In this document: in pieces, positions 16,304 to 28,244 of the stretch
Numbering within the stretch: the first letter of the stretch is position 1
Layout of the letters: each line of letters begins with the position of its first letter
Source of the DNA: Huiozyma naganishii CBS 8797
Lineage: Eukaryota > Ascomycota > Saccharomycetes > Saccharomycetales > Saccharomycetaceae
Length of the DNA: 64,000 nt
Assembly: GCF_000348985.1 (NCBI RefSeq)
Contig: NC_035922.1
Location: 385,604-449,603 of the forward strand
Reading direction: 5' to 3'
Translations under genes and position numbers: made by a program
The notes under the pieces: generated by a model
What the model was told of the DNA's origin: nothing
The model's input: the letters and a program-made list of their open reading frames with translations, nothing else
Databases searched by the model: none

Positions 16304-19021
16304 ATGAACACAATACAGTGGCCATTGAGGACGAGATTACCTTTACAACGAGGCTTTCTTTTAGGCTGCAGAAATGTTCGGATGTCGTCGATGACAGGAC
16401 AGAGAAATCTGCTAGTAAGGAACAGACTGCAATATCATTCCTTTATTAATCTGCCGATGATGCCGTTACAATTGATACAGTTTTTCCACTTGTCTTCGCG
16501 TGCGAACCTAAACAGTCTTCGACTTTTAAACTCAAGAAGGTTTATTTCCGTGTTTCCTAAAATCATCGGAAAGGTAATCAAGATGCCTGTTTATCTTGGA
16601 GGTGGGCTCGCGGCTGCAGGCTCGTATATTGCATTCAAGGTAGAAGAAACTACAGGCTATGCTGTTGATCAGTGGAAGCATGTAAAAAACTTTTCGGATT
16701 CAATGAAGGATAAACTGCAAGGTTTGTTTAGCGGGGGAGAGCATAATGGCCAAACTGGGGGTGGGAACAGCGGTGGTAATAGCAATGGTCTAAATAACGC
16801 TGCACTTCTTGCTGGGTTAACAGATGAGGAAAAAGATGAATTAGAACAGCAGCGGCGCAAAAAGCAAAACTTTGATGAAGATAAGGACGATGAAGATGAT
16901 GAAGAGAACGACATGGTTGATAATACCCAAGACGAGATGTTGAATTTGACTAAACAAATGATTGAAATTAGAACGATATTGAGCAAAGTGGACTCCACGT
17001 CCAGCACCCTCACTTTACCCTCCATTGTTGTGATTGGATCACAATCATCTGGTAAATCATCTGTTTTGGAGTCCATAGTAGGCCGAGACTTTTTGCCAAA
17101 GGGTTCAAATATGGTTACAAGAAGACCGATTGAATTGACATTGGTTAATACTCCGAACATCAACGAAACTACTGCTGATTTCCCAACACAAAGAATGTAT
17201 AATTTAAAGGACTTTAAGGAAGTCAAGAGGATACTACTGGAACTAAATATGGCGGTCCCATCCAGTGAGGCAGTTTCGGAAGAACCCATCCAACTAACCA
17301 TCAAGTCATCGCGCGTACCAGACTTATCTTTGGTAGATCTACCGGGATATATACAAATAGAAGCCGCAGACCAGCCTTTTGAGCTCAAGACCAAAATCCG
17401 TCAGCTTTGCGAAAAGTACTTGGCAACACCGAACATCATTTTAGCGATTTCCGCAGCTGACGTAGATTTGGCAAACAGCGCAGCTTTGCGCGCAGCTAAA
17501 CAGGCCGATCCACAAGGGTTGCGGACCATTGGTGTCATAACAAAACTGGACTTAGTATCTCCTGAAGAGGCCCGGAACATCTTAATGAATAGAAGGTACC
17601 CACTAAAAATGGGTTACGTCGGTGTGATCACAAAATCTCCAAACAAATCACGGGTTGGATTATTTGGTGATGGCTCTTCCGGGACATCAGGTGGATTGTT
17701 TGGGAAAAGGGAAATCGCCAAGATCAAGGAGAACAGCGGTAATCAGATGGGCATAGAGCAAATAGAATCCAGTAACTTTGAAAGGTTATACTTTAGGGAA
17801 CATAGGTCAGAGTTCTCGAATTGTCAAGTCACCACCAAACGCCTACGCGAGAAATTAATCAAGATTTTGGAAATCTCAATGTCTAATGCGTTAGAGCCCA
17901 CGGAAGCAATCATTCAACAGGAACTTGATGACACATCTTATCTTTTCAAGGTCGAATTTAATGACAGACAGTTGACCCCGAAGTCTTATCTACTAAACAA
18001 CGTGGATGTCCTGAAGGCCGCCATAAAAGAGTTTCAGGAAAAGTTCAACAGAGCAGAGCTGAAATCTATTTTAAAAGCAGATTTGGATCAAAAAGTTTTG
18101 GATTTCTTAGCTAACAGATATTGGAAAGATGAGAATCTTGAAGCCTTGTCTTTCAAAATAAAGAACGAGGACGAAATGCTCTACTGGCACAGAAAGTTGG
18201 AATTAGCGTCATCAAGTTTAACGAAGCTGGGAATTGGTCGGCTATCCACGCAACTAGTAACAAACTCCATACTCAAGGAGTTAGAAAACATTTTGGACAC
18301 CACATCATTGAAAAATCATGACTTAATAAAAGATCTTGTTAACAATACCGCTGTTAACGTTCTTAACACGAAGTACTACTCTACGGCAGATCAAGTCGAA
18401 AACTGCATAAAACCGTTCAAATACGAGATTGATCTGGAAGATCGGGACTGGAATTTGGCAAAAGACCACTCCATTTTATTATTGAGAGAAGAACTAGCAC
18501 AGTGCCAACAGAGGTATGAGACAATTCAGAATTCCGTTGGAAAGAAAAACCTGAAGAGGGTAATGTTGTACTTGGAGGAGAATAATGCAGGCAGGGAAAC
18601 GTTGGGCATGTCCAAAATGATGTTAGAGCGTGGCTCGGAAGCTTTGTTTCTGGGTAAACGTTCCAAAACCCTGAAATTTAGGTTGAACATGTTGAAGAAT
18701 AGATGCTACTCCACAACCGATAAAGATCGTTGTCCAGAGGTCTTTTTAAATGCGGTGAGTGAAAAATTAACCTCTACAGCAGTGCTGTTCTTGAATGTCG
18801 AATTGTTGAGTGACTTTTTCTACAACTTCCCAATAGAACTTGATAAGAGATTGAGTCTACTGAGTGAAGAGCAGGTTGAACTTTTTGCAAAAGAGGATCC
18901 TAAAATCTCAAGACATATCGAGTTGCAAAAACGGAAGGAATTACTTGAACTAGCTTTGGAAAAGATCGATTCCATTTTAATGTTCAAGAAAAGTTACAAA
19001 GGTTCGATCAACAAAGTTTGA
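16304..19021 (+). CDS. MGM1: Mitochondrial inner-membrane dynamin-like GTPase Mgm1
   Basis: A 905-residue OPA1/Mgm1 orthologue that fuses inner membranes and shapes cristae. The N-terminal 90 residues are basic with no acidic cluster (presequence). A Gly/Ala-rich hydrophobic segment at about 94-112 (MPVYLGGGLAAAGSYIAF) is the membrane anchor before the rhomboid (Pcp1) cleavage zone. A Gly/Asn and Asp/Glu-rich linker follows. The GTPase has G1 GSQSSGKSS (about 245), G3 DLPG (about 345) and G4 TKLD (about 415). Middle and GED-type helical regions complete the protein. The ATG at 16304 begins the longest presequence-like start; an alternative is residue 27. FZO1, its outer-membrane partner in fusion, is at 58640. 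Confidence 0.95.
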   Translation: MNTIQWPLRTRLPLQRGFLLGCRNVRMSSMTGQRNLLVRNRLQYHSFINLPMMPLQLIQFFHLSSRANLNSLRLLNSRRFISVFPKIIGKVIKMPVYLGGGLAAAGSYIAFKVEETTGYAVDQWKHVKNFSDSMKDKLQGLFSGGEHNGQTGGGNSGGNSNGLNNAALLAGLTDEEKDELEQQRRKKQNFDEDKDDEDDEENDMVDNTQDEMLNLTKQMIEIRTILSKVDSTSSTLTLPSIVVIGSQSSGKSSVLESIVGRDFLPKGSNMVTRRPIELTLVNTPNINETTADFPTQRMYNLKDFKEVKRILLELNMAVPSSEAVSEEPIQLTIKSSRVPDLSLVDLPGYIQIEAADQPFELKTKIRQLCEKYLATPNIILAISAADVDLANSAALRAAKQADPQGLRTIGVITKLDLVSPEEARNILMNRRYPLKMGYVGVITKSPNKSRVGLFGDGSSGTSGGLFGKREIAKIKENSGNQMGIEQIESSNFERLYFREHRSEFSNCQVTTKRLREKLIKILEISMSNALEPTEAIIQQELDDTSYLFKVEFNDRQLTPKSYLLNNVDVLKAAIKEFQEKFNRAELKSILKADLDQKVLDFLANRYWKDENLEALSFKIKNEDEMLYWHRKLELASSSLTKLGIGRLSTQLVTNSILKELENILDTTSLKNHDLIKDLVNNTAVNVLNTKYYSTADQVENCIKPFKYEIDLEDRDWNLAKDHSILLLREELAQCQQRYETIQNSVGKKNLKRVMLYLEENNAGRETLGMSKMMLERGSEALFLGKRSKTLKFRLNMLKNRCYSTTDKDRCPEVFLNAVSEKLTSTAVLFLNVELLSDFFYNFPIELDKRLSLLSEEQVELFAKEDPKISRHIELQKRKELLELALEKIDSILMFKKSYKGSINKV

Positions 19022-19115
19022 CTGCACAAAAACATGTTAATATATCGTTATTAGCCTCTGTGTAGTTCTATAACAGAAGCCACCTGTCAATATCTAATCT
19101 ATATTCAGTAAAATT

Positions 19116-21149
19116 TTAAGACGAAATAGATCTTGTAAAGTAATCTATGACACCATCATAGCAAGTTATATATTGTGCAAAGTTTTGGACCATGGATAAG
19201 CGCCGGCGCCGCAATTCATTGACAATTATAAAAATCAAATCCTGGTTCATGTTCCAAACATCAATCATGTTACCTGTATTCAATTCGTTCTGAAACAAGT
19301 TTAACAAGAAATCCAAGGTGATAAACACGCCAGTCCTTCCACAACCAGCAGAACAATGCACCAAAAGTGCCGATTGTCTAAGCATTCCAGTGCTCGTTGG
19401 GTGGATATTTTGCTGCAAATATTGACACCCTTTCTTGGATGCCAACGACTCAATAAATTTCCTATCATTGTATATCAAGTGGTTTTTGATCTTATAGAGT
19501 AATAGAAAATCTTGAATTTTGATTCCACACGAATCGAGCCAGTTGGAGTATTGTAAATGGTAAACGGTTTTGGGCGGCGTTTTTTCATCAGAACCCTTGG
19601 CATTCATCTGGAAAATCCTTAACGTACAACCCTCGAAATTGAGTAAATCCTTATATGTTGTTATCAATTGAACATCACGCTCTATGATATTATCATTTTT
19701 ATCGTTCCAATACAAGTTCCATTTTTTTAATTTCAGTTCCTCTGTCGAGTTTAGGGACACAATGACTTTAACATTTTCCGAATGCACCATTTGCCAGAAA
19801 TCGTGAATCGTGTTTTCCAGGGGAGCTTGTGTTGCTATATATCTAAAATCCGAGTTTATTTGGGGCATCTCCAGATAGTTTGCATTGAGGTAGTCATCAC
19901 CATTTGCCAGTTTGACCCGAGAATGCTCATAAGGTAGAATATTGAAGTATCTGTTTTTTGAGAATGATTGGATGGCTTTGTCTATTTTATACTCATAGTA
20001 TGGGGTTTGAAGCACCTCCGAATCGGATGAAGAAGGCGATCCATTCTCGGCTGAAGTGAAGTCAGTACAACTTAGAGGGATTGAAATGCGAAGGTTTCTA
20101 GGTTTCTGCTTCAAATGCTCGACGCTGCGGTTTCTACTCGTGTAACGGTTGCCAAGTGGGTACTGTATTTTCTTCTTTCTGTGCTTGTATTGTCTTTGTA
20201 GCGACGATAATGAGTAAATGTTAAAGTCCCCTTTCGAATTCATCAAGCATATCCCCTTGATACCTTTGCTAGTTAAAGTGATAGGGGAAAATTGTTCTGG
20301 CTCGCTTTCTGGGAAACATGACTTGATCCTATCTAGCTCCAACTGTTCCAGTAGCGTGAAACCTTTCCAAGCGTAGTTCAAAACCGAGAGTTCATCTTTG
20401 TTATTGATTAGGATCTGCAACCAGTTCGGTAAGCGAGTATTTTTCTCAAAGGAACCTGGGTGTCGGAGAAGGGATGGGAGTCGGAAGTTCTCTCTTAAGA
20501 AATTATCTGTATACGGTATGAAATCTTGTTTTATCGACTGTACAAATGCATCAGAAGATTGTTTTGGTTTTTCAGGAAGTTTGATAGTAAGATTGAAGTT
20601 TCTGTGTCTTTTTGGCACGTATGTGTCCCGGCGTTTCTCCAATAGAATCATATTCATTTGAGGTACTTTATCTGGCATCATGGTGGATACGAATGAATAA
20701 AACTGTTCAATTACTTGGAACGTTTTCACGTTGCATTCGGACAGCGTGCTTTCACCATCAAAGAAATAGAAGGTGTAACAGTTTAGCAGAAGATTGAGAC
20801 AATGGTCTCTGTTTGCCTCGTTGAAGAACAACTGATCAAAACTCGTAGAGGTGCAATCCGTCGTACGTAGTGGGATCAATACCTGTAATATTTCACACTG
20901 TGAGGATTCTTGTGGGCTTAGCAATTTGGATAATGCCAAAACATCGTTGCGGCAGTTGAATATTATGGACCCCTGCTTAATTGGTTCCAAACTTGTTTTC
21001 AAATCTACGTACCCGTTGGCATTCCTTGCGTCTAGCCGATCCTTCGTCTGTGACTCGAGCACTGCATTGTCACTAATGACATGTGTCACGGCAGTGGCAC
21101 CGGTGAGGGCCAGTGTTTCGATAGAGTGACTCAACATTTTGCCAGCCAT
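19116..21149 (-). CDS. PTP2: Protein tyrosine phosphatase Ptp2 (Hog1/Fus3 phosphatase)
   Basis: A 677-residue tyrosine phosphatase. The catalytic signature HCSAGCGRTG is at about residues 596-605. Upstream lie the substrate-recognition motif KIDKAIQSFSKNRYFNILPYEHSRVKL and the WPD-loop region. The N-terminal 200 residues are a rhodanese-like regulatory part typical of Ptp2/Ptp3. In S. cerevisiae Ptp2 is nuclear and dephosphorylates Hog1 and other MAP kinases. Its position between MGM1 and RET1 matches YOR208W. RPB10 and NPT1, which lie between MGM1 and PTP2 in S. cerevisiae, are absent; only 94 bp separate the two genes here. Confidence 0.92.
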   Translation of the reverse strand: MAGKMLSHSIETLALTGATAVTHVISDNAVLESQTKDRLDARNANGYVDLKTSLEPIKQGSIIFNCRNDVLALSKLLSPQESSQCEILQVLIPLRTTDCTSTSFDQLFFNEANRDHCLNLLLNCYTFYFFDGESTLSECNVKTFQVIEQFYSFVSTMMPDKVPQMNMILLEKRRDTYVPKRHRNFNLTIKLPEKPKQSSDAFVQSIKQDFIPYTDNFLRENFRLPSLLRHPGSFEKNTRLPNWLQILINNKDELSVLNYAWKGFTLLEQLELDRIKSCFPESEPEQFSPITLTSKGIKGICLMNSKGDFNIYSLSSLQRQYKHRKKKIQYPLGNRYTSRNRSVEHLKQKPRNLRISIPLSCTDFTSAENGSPSSSDSEVLQTPYYEYKIDKAIQSFSKNRYFNILPYEHSRVKLANGDDYLNANYLEMPQINSDFRYIATQAPLENTIHDFWQMVHSENVKVIVSLNSTEELKLKKWNLYWNDKNDNIIERDVQLITTYKDLLNFEGCTLRIFQMNAKGSDEKTPPKTVYHLQYSNWLDSCGIKIQDFLLLYKIKNHLIYNDRKFIESLASKKGCQYLQQNIHPTSTGMLRQSALLVHCSAGCGRTGVFITLDFLLNLFQNELNTGNMIDVWNMNQDLIFIIVNELRRRRLSMVQNFAQYITCYDGVIDYFTRSISS

Positions 21150-21970
21150 TTTTGCATATCGAGGGACAATCTCTCGAGGGGGGGAAGTTCGGGGTTTGCT
21201 ATCAGTTTACTCCTCAGCAACTGATTTCCGTATAGTATTTATACAAAACAATGGGACGGGAGAAGCAAGAGCGGCGCAGCATTTAACATCGCAACCCCGA
21301 GGTAAATTCTCCCCCCCCCTCCGAGCCCCAAACCCTAGTATATATACGCACCCCCTCCTCCAAACTGAGAACCCGGGAACCCCAAAAGACGCTCCCTTTC
21401 CCGGGCACCGGCCTCCCACTTTACTAATTATAAAACGGTGACAGTTACTGCAGGAAAGTATCGGTGGAGACGGCAATTGTGCCACGACTATCACTACAAT
21501 AGCACGGGAAGCAAGGGCCAAAACGTTGCACGCTGCCTTCTTCTAAAAATACAATACGTAAGAGATCAACAGCGGGAGGGAAGCAACAACCTACACGAAG
21601 AACCCCTCCCCTCCCCTCTCTCCTCCTATTCCGCACAGTTTCTTCTCCGTTTCCTTCCCGTCCCGCAATTACAGCAGTTTACTACAGAACATGTTGCTAA
21701 GCCCAACGAGTTGGGAGTGTGAGTGTATACGTAAACCGGCATCCCCCCCCGCGTAGCCGTCTCAGGGCAGCAGCGGAAGCCGATAGTTCGAGGCCTCCTC
21801 CCTCGAGGGCTCGAGAATACCGAGAATTCGGCGAGCACCGTTTGTTTCCTGATCGGGAAGTAGGCAATACCGGATGCGGAAGGCAACAAAGATCTAGAAC
21901 CGTGCGGCCCAAAAATAGACTTTACTTCCGTTTTGGGAAACCTAATTGAGAAAATAAAATAATTAAAAAA

Positions 21971-22012
21971 ATCACGTGATCATCACGTGAAACAAATTTG
22001 AGAGGCGGGTAA
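21971..22012. promoter_or_regulatory. Tandem CACGTG boxes (Cbf1-type) followed by a Reb1 site
   Basis: ATCACGTGAT (21971-21980) and ATCACGTGA (21982-21990) put two CACGTG cores 11 bp apart, about one helical turn. CGGGTAA (22006-22012) follows and is the Reb1 consensus. These lie about 215-255 bp upstream of RET1. Cbf1 and Reb1 are general factors that clear nucleosomes. Confidence 0.55.
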
Positions 22013-22089
22013 CACAAATTGAAATCTCAGATTCTTTTTTTTTTTTTGACGGAAGACGAGTAAATTTTCTTTTCTTACTAAGAATGTGA

Positions 22090-22099
22090 GAGATGAGCT
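22090..22099 (+). promoter_or_regulatory. PAC-like element upstream of RET1
   Basis: GAGATGAGCT differs by one base from the PAC element GCGATGAGCT. An AAATTTTC stretch (part of an RRPE) lies about 25 bp upstream. This fits an RNA polymerase III subunit gene. Confidence 0.45.
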
Positions 22100-22227
22100 G
22101 AGATCAGGTTTATGAAGGTGAATTCTGAAAAGTTCACCAGTGCAATAAAGGCAAGAAACCGCGCCGAAACCACTCACGTCACGGTGTTATTGTTGCTGTA
22201 CCTTGAAACTTGATAATTGCTGTGCCA

Positions 22228-25200
22228 ATGGTTGACGGGACCAACAAGAGAAAGAGAACGGCATCGTCTCGCGGTGCAGAGCATGACCACAGGGGACTAG
22301 TTACGGACGACACTTTTGATGAATTGCTGAAACCGGTCTACAAGGGGAAGAAGATGACGGATCAGATCAACACGGCAGAGGATAAGTGGCATTTGCTGCC
22401 TGCGTTCTTGAAAGTCAAGGGGTTGGTGAAACAGCATCTCGACTCGTTCAATTATTTTGTAGACGTTGATTTGAAGAAAATTATAAAAGCCAATGAACTG
22501 ATCCTATCGGATGTAGACCCAGAGTTTTACCTCAAATATGTTGACATTAGAATTGGGAAAAGATCCACCTCCTCCGCAAACGATCACTTGACGCCGCCTC
22601 ATGAGTGTAGATTGAGAGATATGACGTATTCTGCTCCAATCTACGTCGATATCGAGTATACCAGAGGGCGTAACATTATTATGCACAAGGACGTAGAGAT
22701 TGGGAGAATGCCAATCATGCTGAGGTCCAACAAGTGCATACTGAGCGAGACAAACGAGAGGGAAATGGCACGGCTCAACGAGTGTCCACTGGATCCAGGT
22801 GGGTATTTTATTGTTAACGGTACAGAGAAAGTCATTCTGGTTCAAGAACAGTTGTCGAAGAACCGTATCATTGTCGAAGCAGATGAAAAGAAGGGGATCG
22901 TGCAGGCATCCGTGACCTCGTCGACCCACGAACGTAAATCTAAGACGTACGTCATCACCAAAAACGATAAGATTTATCTGAAGCATAACTCCATCGCTGA
23001 GGAAATCCCCATTGTCATTGTTCTAAGAGCATGTGGTATTGTGTCCGATCTTGAAATCATGCAAGTTGTTTGCGGTAATGACAGTAGTTATCAGGATATC
23101 TTCGCCGTCAATTTTGAGGAGGCTTCTAAACTAAACGTATACACACAGCAACAGGCATTGGAACACATTGGGACCAAAGTTAAAACAATGAGGAGACAGA
23201 AACTAAGCACTTTGCAGGAAGGGATAGAAGCCATTGCTACCACCGTTGTAGCTCATTTGACCGTCGAGGCTCTGGACTTTAGAGAAAAGGCTCTATACAT
23301 GGCTATGATGGCTCGTAGGGTTGTCATGGCCATGTACAACCCAAAGATGGTCGATGATAGAGATTATGTTGGGAACAAGAGACTGGAACTGGCTGGTCAA
23401 TTGATATCTTTACTTTTTGAAGATTTGTTCAAGAAATTCAACCACGATTTCAAAACATCCATTGACAAAGTGCTCAAGAAACCAAATAGAGCTATGGAGT
23501 ACGACGCACTACTGTCCATTAACGTACACTCTAATAATATTACGAGTGGCCTGAACAGAGCCATATCTACAGGTAACTGGTCTCTGAAGAGATTTAAAAT
23601 GGAAAGAGCAGGGGTAACCCATGTATTGTCAAGATTATCTTACATTTCTGCTCTTGGGATGATGACAAGAATATCCTCTCAGTTTGAAAAATCGAGGAAA
23701 GTATCTGGGCCAAGAGCTTTGCAACCTTCGCAGTTCGGTATGCTGTGTACCGCAGATACACCAGAAGGTGAAGCTTGTGGGCTGGTTAAGAACTTGGCAC
23801 TCATGACACATATCACCACAGATGATGAGGAGGAACCAATTAAGAAACTCTGCTACATCCTTGGTGTCGAAGATATCACTGTCATTGATAGCGCTTCATT
23901 GCATTTGAATTACGGGGTGTACCTGAATGGTACGTTGGTTGGTATCACCAGATTCCCGAACAGATTCGTCCACCAGTTCAGATCGTTGAGAAGAACGGGC
24001 AAAATCTCCGAGTTCATCTCCATTTACATCAACTCTCACCAACATGCTGTCCACATTGCCACTGATGGTGGTAGAATTTGTAGACCGCTTATTATTGTTA
24101 CTGCGGGTAAATCGCACGTTACAGCAGATCATTTAAGAAAGCTTTTGGACGGTGAATTGGTTTTTGACGACTTTTTGAAACTAGGGTTAGTTGAATACTT
24201 GGACGTTAACGAAGAAAATGACTCGTTTATTGCATTGTACGAAAAGGATTTGGAGCCTGCCATAACACATATGGAGATAGAACCTTTTACAATTTTGGGT
24301 GCTGTTGCAGGTTTGATTCCTTATCCACATCACAACCAATCTCCGCGTAACACTTACCAATGTGCCATGGGTAAGCAAGCTATTGGTGCCATCGCTTACA
24401 ATCAATTCAAAAGAATCGATACACTGCTGTACCTAATGACCTACCCGCAACAACCCATGGTGAAGAGTAAAACTATCGAATTAATAAACTACGATAAGCT
24501 TCCTGCTGGACAAAATGCGACAGTAGCTGTCATGTCCTACTCTGGTTATGATATTGAGGATGCTCTGGTGCTGAATAAATCGTCAATCGACAGAGGATTC
24601 GGTCGTTGTGAAACCCGCAGAAAAACCACCACCGTCTTGAAAAGGTACCCAAATCACACACAAGATATTATTGGCGGTATGCGTGTTGATGAGAATAACG
24701 AACGAATTTGGCAACATGAGGCACTGGGACCTGATGGGTTAGGTGAAGTTGGGATGAAACTAAACAGTGGCCAAGTATATATCAACAAATCTGTGCCGAC
24801 AAACTCTACGGAACCATTCTCCGGCAACACGGAGGCTCAATACAGGGAAACACCTGTAATTTACAGGGCTCCAGAATCCTCTCATATTGACCAGGTTATG
24901 ATGTCTGTTTCAGATAATGATCAAGCTTTGATCAAGGTACTTTTAAGACAGAGCAGAAGACCCGAACTGGGCGATAAATTTTCGTCTAGACACGGTCAGA
25001 AGGGTGTTTGTGGTATCATCGTTCAGCAGGAGGACATGCCTTTCAGTGACCAAGGTGTCGTTCCAGATATCATTATGAACCCTCATGGTTTTCCATCTCG
25101 TATGACGGTCGGTAAGATGATCGAACTGGTCTCTGGGAAGGCTGGTGTGTTAAATGGTACTCTGGAATACGGTACGTGCTTTGGTGGTTCCAAATTAGAG

Positions 25201-25695
25201 GACATGTCAAAAATCTTGGTCGACCAAGGTTTCAATTACTCAGGTAAAGACATGTTGTATTCGGGGGTCACCGGTGAGTGTTTGCAAGCCTATATCTTTT
25301 TCGGCCCAATCTACTACCAAAAGTTGAAGCACATGGTTCTGGATAAGATGCATGCGAGAGCAAGAGGGCCAAGGGCTGTGTTGACACGTCAACCTACCGA
25401 AGGTAGATCGAGAGATGGTGGGTTGAGATTAGGTGAAATGGAGAGAGATTGTGTTATCGCGTACGGTGCCTCTCAACTGTTGCTAGAAAGATTGATGATT
25501 AGTTCAGATGCCTTTGAAGTGGACGTCTGTAACAAATGTGGTTTGATGGGCTACAGTGGTTGGTGTACTACTTGTAAGAGCGCTGAAAACGTAATCAAAA
25601 TGACTATACCTTACGCAGCCAAACTTCTATTCCAAGAATTGCTGTCCATGAACATTGCGCCAAGATTGAGATTGGATGAAATTTTTGAAGAGTGA
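22228..25695 (+). CDS. RET1: RNA polymerase III second-largest subunit Ret1 (C128)
   Basis: A 1155-residue beta-type subunit of RNA polymerase III, which makes tRNA and 5S rRNA. Diagnostic blocks are [24 protein letters not shown] in the protrusion/fork region, [23 protein letters not shown], the catalytic-core segment [18 protein letters not shown], and [13 protein letters not shown] (hybrid-binding). The C-terminal zinc site [16 protein letters not shown] is intact. The first in-frame ATG is at 22228 ([10 protein letters not shown]). The frame is clean throughout and codon use is more biased than in neighbouring genes. Confidence 0.97.
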   Translation: MVDGTNKRKRTASSRGAEHDHRGLVTDDTFDELLKPVYKGKKMTDQINTAEDKWHLLPAFLKVKGLVKQHLDSFNYFVDVDLKKIIKANELILSDVDPEFYLKYVDIRIGKRSTSSANDHLTPPHECRLRDMTYSAPIYVDIEYTRGRNIIMHKDVEIGRMPIMLRSNKCILSETNEREMARLNECPLDPGGYFIVNGTEKVILVQEQLSKNRIIVEADEKKGIVQASVTSSTHERKSKTYVITKNDKIYLKHNSIAEEIPIVIVLRACGIVSDLEIMQVVCGNDSSYQDIFAVNFEEASKLNVYTQQQALEHIGTKVKTMRRQKLSTLQEGIEAIATTVVAHLTVEALDFREKALYMAMMARRVVMAMYNPKMVDDRDYVGNKRLELAGQLISLLFEDLFKKFNHDFKTSIDKVLKKPNRAMEYDALLSINVHSNNITSGLNRAISTGNWSLKRFKMERAGVTHVLSRLSYISALGMMTRISSQFEKSRKVSGPRALQPSQFGMLCTADTPEGEACGLVKNLALMTHITTDDEEEPIKKLCYILGVEDITVIDSASLHLNYGVYLNGTLVGITRFPNRFVHQFRSLRRTGKISEFISIYINSHQHAVHIATDGGRICRPLIIVTAGKSHVTADHLRKLLDGELVFDDFLKLGLVEYLDVNEENDSFIALYEKDLEPAITHMEIEPFTILGAVAGLIPYPHHNQSPRNTYQCAMGKQAIGAIAYNQFKRIDTLLYLMTYPQQPMVKSKTIELINYDKLPAGQNATVAVMSYSGYDIEDALVLNKSSIDRGFGRCETRRKTTTVLKRYPNHTQDIIGGMRVDENNERIWQHEALGPDGLGEVGMKLNSGQVYINKSVPTNSTEPFSGNTEAQYRETPVIYRAPESSHIDQVMMSVSDNDQALIKVLLRQSRRPELGDKFSSRHGQKGVCGIIVQQEDMPFSDQGVVPDIIMNPHGFPSRMTVGKMIELVSGKAGVLNGTLEYGTCFGGSKLEDMSKILVDQGFNYSGKDMLYSGVTGECLQAYIFFGPIYYQKLKHMVLDKMHARARGPRAVLTRQPTEGRSRDGGLRLGEMERDCVIAYGASQLLLERLMISSDAFEVDVCNKCGLMGYSGWCTTCKSAENVIKMTIPYAAKLLFQELLSMNIAPRLRLDEIFEE

Positions 25696-25915
25696 CCATC
25701 ACCATAGCTTTCTCATCGCAGCATTGACATTATAGAAAAATATGTAATTAATTATTCACGTCAGTTTCTGAGAAGGTACAGTAATGTCTACTATATCAGG
25801 GAAAAAATAACTCAAAAAAATTGGCTTTCACATTAAATAAAGTGCTGCTTTATACATTATGCTACATCTAGGATACAAAGAGTAAACAACTCGCCTCATG
25901 GACTCAGTTGTCAAA
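25696..25915. other. Convergent 3' region between RET1 and NOC2
   Basis: About 220 bp of AT-rich DNA with no recognised element. KAP120 lay here in the ancestral order and is absent. Confidence 0.5.
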
Positions 25916-28009
25916 TCAGTCATCTGACATTTCAACATCTTTTGCCTCCTCCTTTTCTCTATCAGCTTCTTCCAAACTTTCTCTGATCAACTTAGCCTTC
26001 TCCTCCTTCACTTCACGCTGTACCGAAACATATGAACCCAATGGAGTCTTTTGCCAAGGAACGTCATTCAAAAATCTGTTGACCTCGGTTTTGTTACTAG
26101 GAGAGAAGTCGACATGTGCCCTTTTATCTTCGATAAATGAAATGTTCTGGTGCAGTTTTTCAACGATATTAGACAACCTCTTGTTCAACTTGATGCTCTT
26201 GGATGTCTTGATGTAACGACGCAAGGAAATCACGACAGGGGTAGTCAATTCTGGGAATGAAACGCTTTTGCAGTACAGCACAAAGTATTCACCTAGCAGG
26301 TCGCAAATTTCTTCACACAAACCATCTTGGTATATTTTGGTCCCCAAGTAACCTTGAGGGCATCTGATGTTATGATCAAAGTCAAAAGCCTCAGGGTTGT
26401 TCTTCCTCTTTGGTGGTTTCGTGAAGGCGGTGGATGTTAAAACCTCAAAAAGTATGGTAAAGATAGGGATGAAAACACCTGTATTTTGAGAAAGTCTGAT
26501 CAAGGATTTAACCAAGTAGAATCTTAGAGGGAAAAATTGAGGAGCTGGAATTAACCTAGTAGTACCAATTGTGACCTGGACCAGCGGATAGATTAGCTGT
26601 CTCAAAGGAGATTCACGGCCCTGTTCCTTCTCGGGGTTGCAAGAAAAGGAAAGCACACGAGACCAGAAATCTAAGGAATGGCAGTATTGCCAGTTATAGA
26701 CAATCTTATAGGCATCTGCTGCATTTATTTTTTGGTTTTTCTTAGATGTGGCACTCATCGTGTTTCTCAAATGTATGGCTAGTTGACGAATATATTCAAA
26801 TCCAATTTGGTAACCTAGCGCCTCGTCGATGCCAAATAATTCAGCTGCAGAGTTTTTTTGGAAATTGATCAAAGGCATAGAACGAATATTAGTCTTACGA
26901 CAACTTTTGATAAAGGTAGAGTAGGTCAATTTTAGGACCAGTTCTAGAGCAGATTTTTTGAACTCTTTACAAGCACTGTGTAGAAAGGCGAAAGCGGCAA
27001 CTTGTGTTTCAATTTCCCTGGTTGTTGCCCAAATTTGAACAATAATCTTCAGCATTTCTTTCAGAATTCTTCTATACGATAAAAAGTATGGCAACAATTG
27101 CTCAATCGAGTGCAGTATCATAGCAGCTGTTTCCGTGTTAGTAACATCGTTTAACAGTGTTAGTAAAGAACCAGAGTGGACTTTAATGATGGATGAAATT
27201 TTGGAAACGTTTGTACCGGTTGGCAGAGTTCTAGATCCCCTGGTGTTCTTGTATGGAACCATCTTTTGGATAGCCTGCGGTAAATCCTTTAAGACGACAA
27301 ACATCAATTGATGAAATGCCCTTTCGTCGTTTACTGCATACTTGTGGTCCTCAGTACCGTCCTCATTGTTGATATGGACGGCTACTTTGAATGCAATAAT
27401 AACGTTTCTTAGCAGTTTCAAATTAGGCGCGTTGCGAAGTTCGTTTTTCCAACTCTTAACCAAAGAAACAGTAAGCTCAATTTTATTAGAACCAGCCTCT
27501 TCAAGTTCGGCCGCTTCATGCTGTGTCTCTTCTTCACCCGCGTCTTGCCCCTCTTCTTCATCGCTACTTTCAGCACCATCTAATGGATTACTCCCAGCAA
27601 AATCTAGCAACCCTTTATCATTTTCTTGTAGATATTTGTAGAACTCAGGGTCCTCTTTTGATAAAGCTGCCATATTCGTGGCCATATCTTCTTCTTCAGA
27701 AGAGGATGAATCGTCCGAAGTGTCATTGGATTTGTTCTCGGATTGCTTTCTCATCTTCTTGTTCATTTTTGGTACGTCAATTCCTTTTTCAAACACTTGC
27801 TCCACAGACATGTCTTTGAAAACTTCCTCCTTAGCGGAATCCCTCATCTTTTGCTCATCTTTCGTTAACCTGGTGTCTACCTTTTCACCGGTTTTCTTCC
27901 CACGAGCGCCTTGCAGCTTCTTGTGTTTTTTAACCTCCTTTCTCTGGTCGAGAGTACGTTTTAGATGCTTCGACTGAAACTTCTTTGTCGCCTTTGATGC
28001 TTTACCCAT
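25916..28009 (-). CDS. NOC2: Pre-60S ribosome transport factor Noc2
   Basis: A 697-residue Noc2/Rrb-type protein that binds Noc1 in the nucleolus and Noc3 in the nucleoplasm during 60S subunit maturation. The N-terminus [25 protein letters not shown] is the family start, which fixes the ATG at 28009. Basic and then acidic tracts ([21 protein letters not shown]) fill the first 190 residues. The helical-repeat Noc2 domain follows, with the conserved [15 protein letters not shown] and [32 protein letters not shown] blocks. An RRPE and a PAC element lie upstream. Confidence 0.95.
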   Translation of the reverse strand: MGKASKATKKFQSKHLKRTLDQRKEVKKHKKLQGARGKKTGEKVDTRLTKDEQKMRDSAKEEVFKDMSVEQVFEKGIDVPKMNKKMRKQSENKSNDTSDDSSSSEEEDMATNMAALSKEDPEFYKYLQENDKGLLDFAGSNPLDGAESSDEEEGQDAGEEETQHEAAELEEAGSNKIELTVSLVKSWKNELRNAPNLKLLRNVIIAFKVAVHINNEDGTEDHKYAVNDERAFHQLMFVVLKDLPQAIQKMVPYKNTRGSRTLPTGTNVSKISSIIKVHSGSLLTLLNDVTNTETAAMILHSIEQLLPYFLSYRRILKEMLKIIVQIWATTREIETQVAAFAFLHSACKEFKKSALELVLKLTYSTFIKSCRKTNIRSMPLINFQKNSAAELFGIDEALGYQIGFEYIRQLAIHLRNTMSATSKKNQKINAADAYKIVYNWQYCHSLDFWSRVLSFSCNPEKEQGRESPLRQLIYPLVQVTIGTTRLIPAPQFFPLRFYLVKSLIRLSQNTGVFIPIFTILFEVLTSTAFTKPPKRKNNPEAFDFDHNIRCPQGYLGTKIYQDGLCEEICDLLGEYFVLYCKSVSFPELTTPVVISLRRYIKTSKSIKLNKRLSNIVEKLHQNISFIEDKRAHVDFSPSNKTEVNRFLNDVPWQKTPLGSYVSVQREVKEEKAKLIRESLEEADREKEEAKDVEMSDD

Positions 28010-28093
28010 TGCTTGTCGTTGTCTTACAAATTGTAGTTTTCGATGAGCTTCAGTATGAATCAAGAGATTTATTATTATACAATTTTTTTTTCA

Positions 28094-28126
28094 GCTCATC
28101 GCTAAATTGCGAATGAAAATTTTTCA
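28094..28126. promoter_or_regulatory. PAC and RRPE pair in the NOC2-GEP3 divergent promoter
   Basis: GCTCATCGC (28094-28102) is a PAC core read from the NOC2 strand and TGAAAATTTTTCA (28114-28126) is a palindromic RRPE. They lie 85-120 bp upstream of NOC2 and 120-150 bp upstream of GEP3. Spacing and order are classic for ribosome-biogenesis genes bound by Dot6/Tod6 and Stb3. Confidence 0.75.
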
Positions 28127-28244
28127 AGTCGTTGACAGTGACGTTCTGTAGACTTTAGACCTGAGATACGTAGTGAAGACCGACCAGTCTAGGGATGTGA
28201 GCACGACGTCGCTCTTGCGGTTCGCTTTGGTGGTATTAAAGTGG

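Larger units (their letters stand above)
21150..22227. other. Long divergent promoter region of PTP2 and RET1
   Basis: About 1.1 kb. The PTP2 side carries C-rich homopolymers near 21310 and a TATATATA stretch. The RET1 side carries two E-boxes, a Reb1 site and a PAC-like element, listed separately. Several open frames exist in the GC-rich half, but none looks like a protein or starts sensibly. The ancestral HHO1 and NAN1 genes would have been here and have left no visible trace. Confidence 0.6.

Noticed and set aside
21139..21949. Several 60-100 codon open frames in the PTP2-RET1 promoter region
   Set aside because: They overlap each other on both strands, start without good context and resemble no protein; GC-rich composition explains them.
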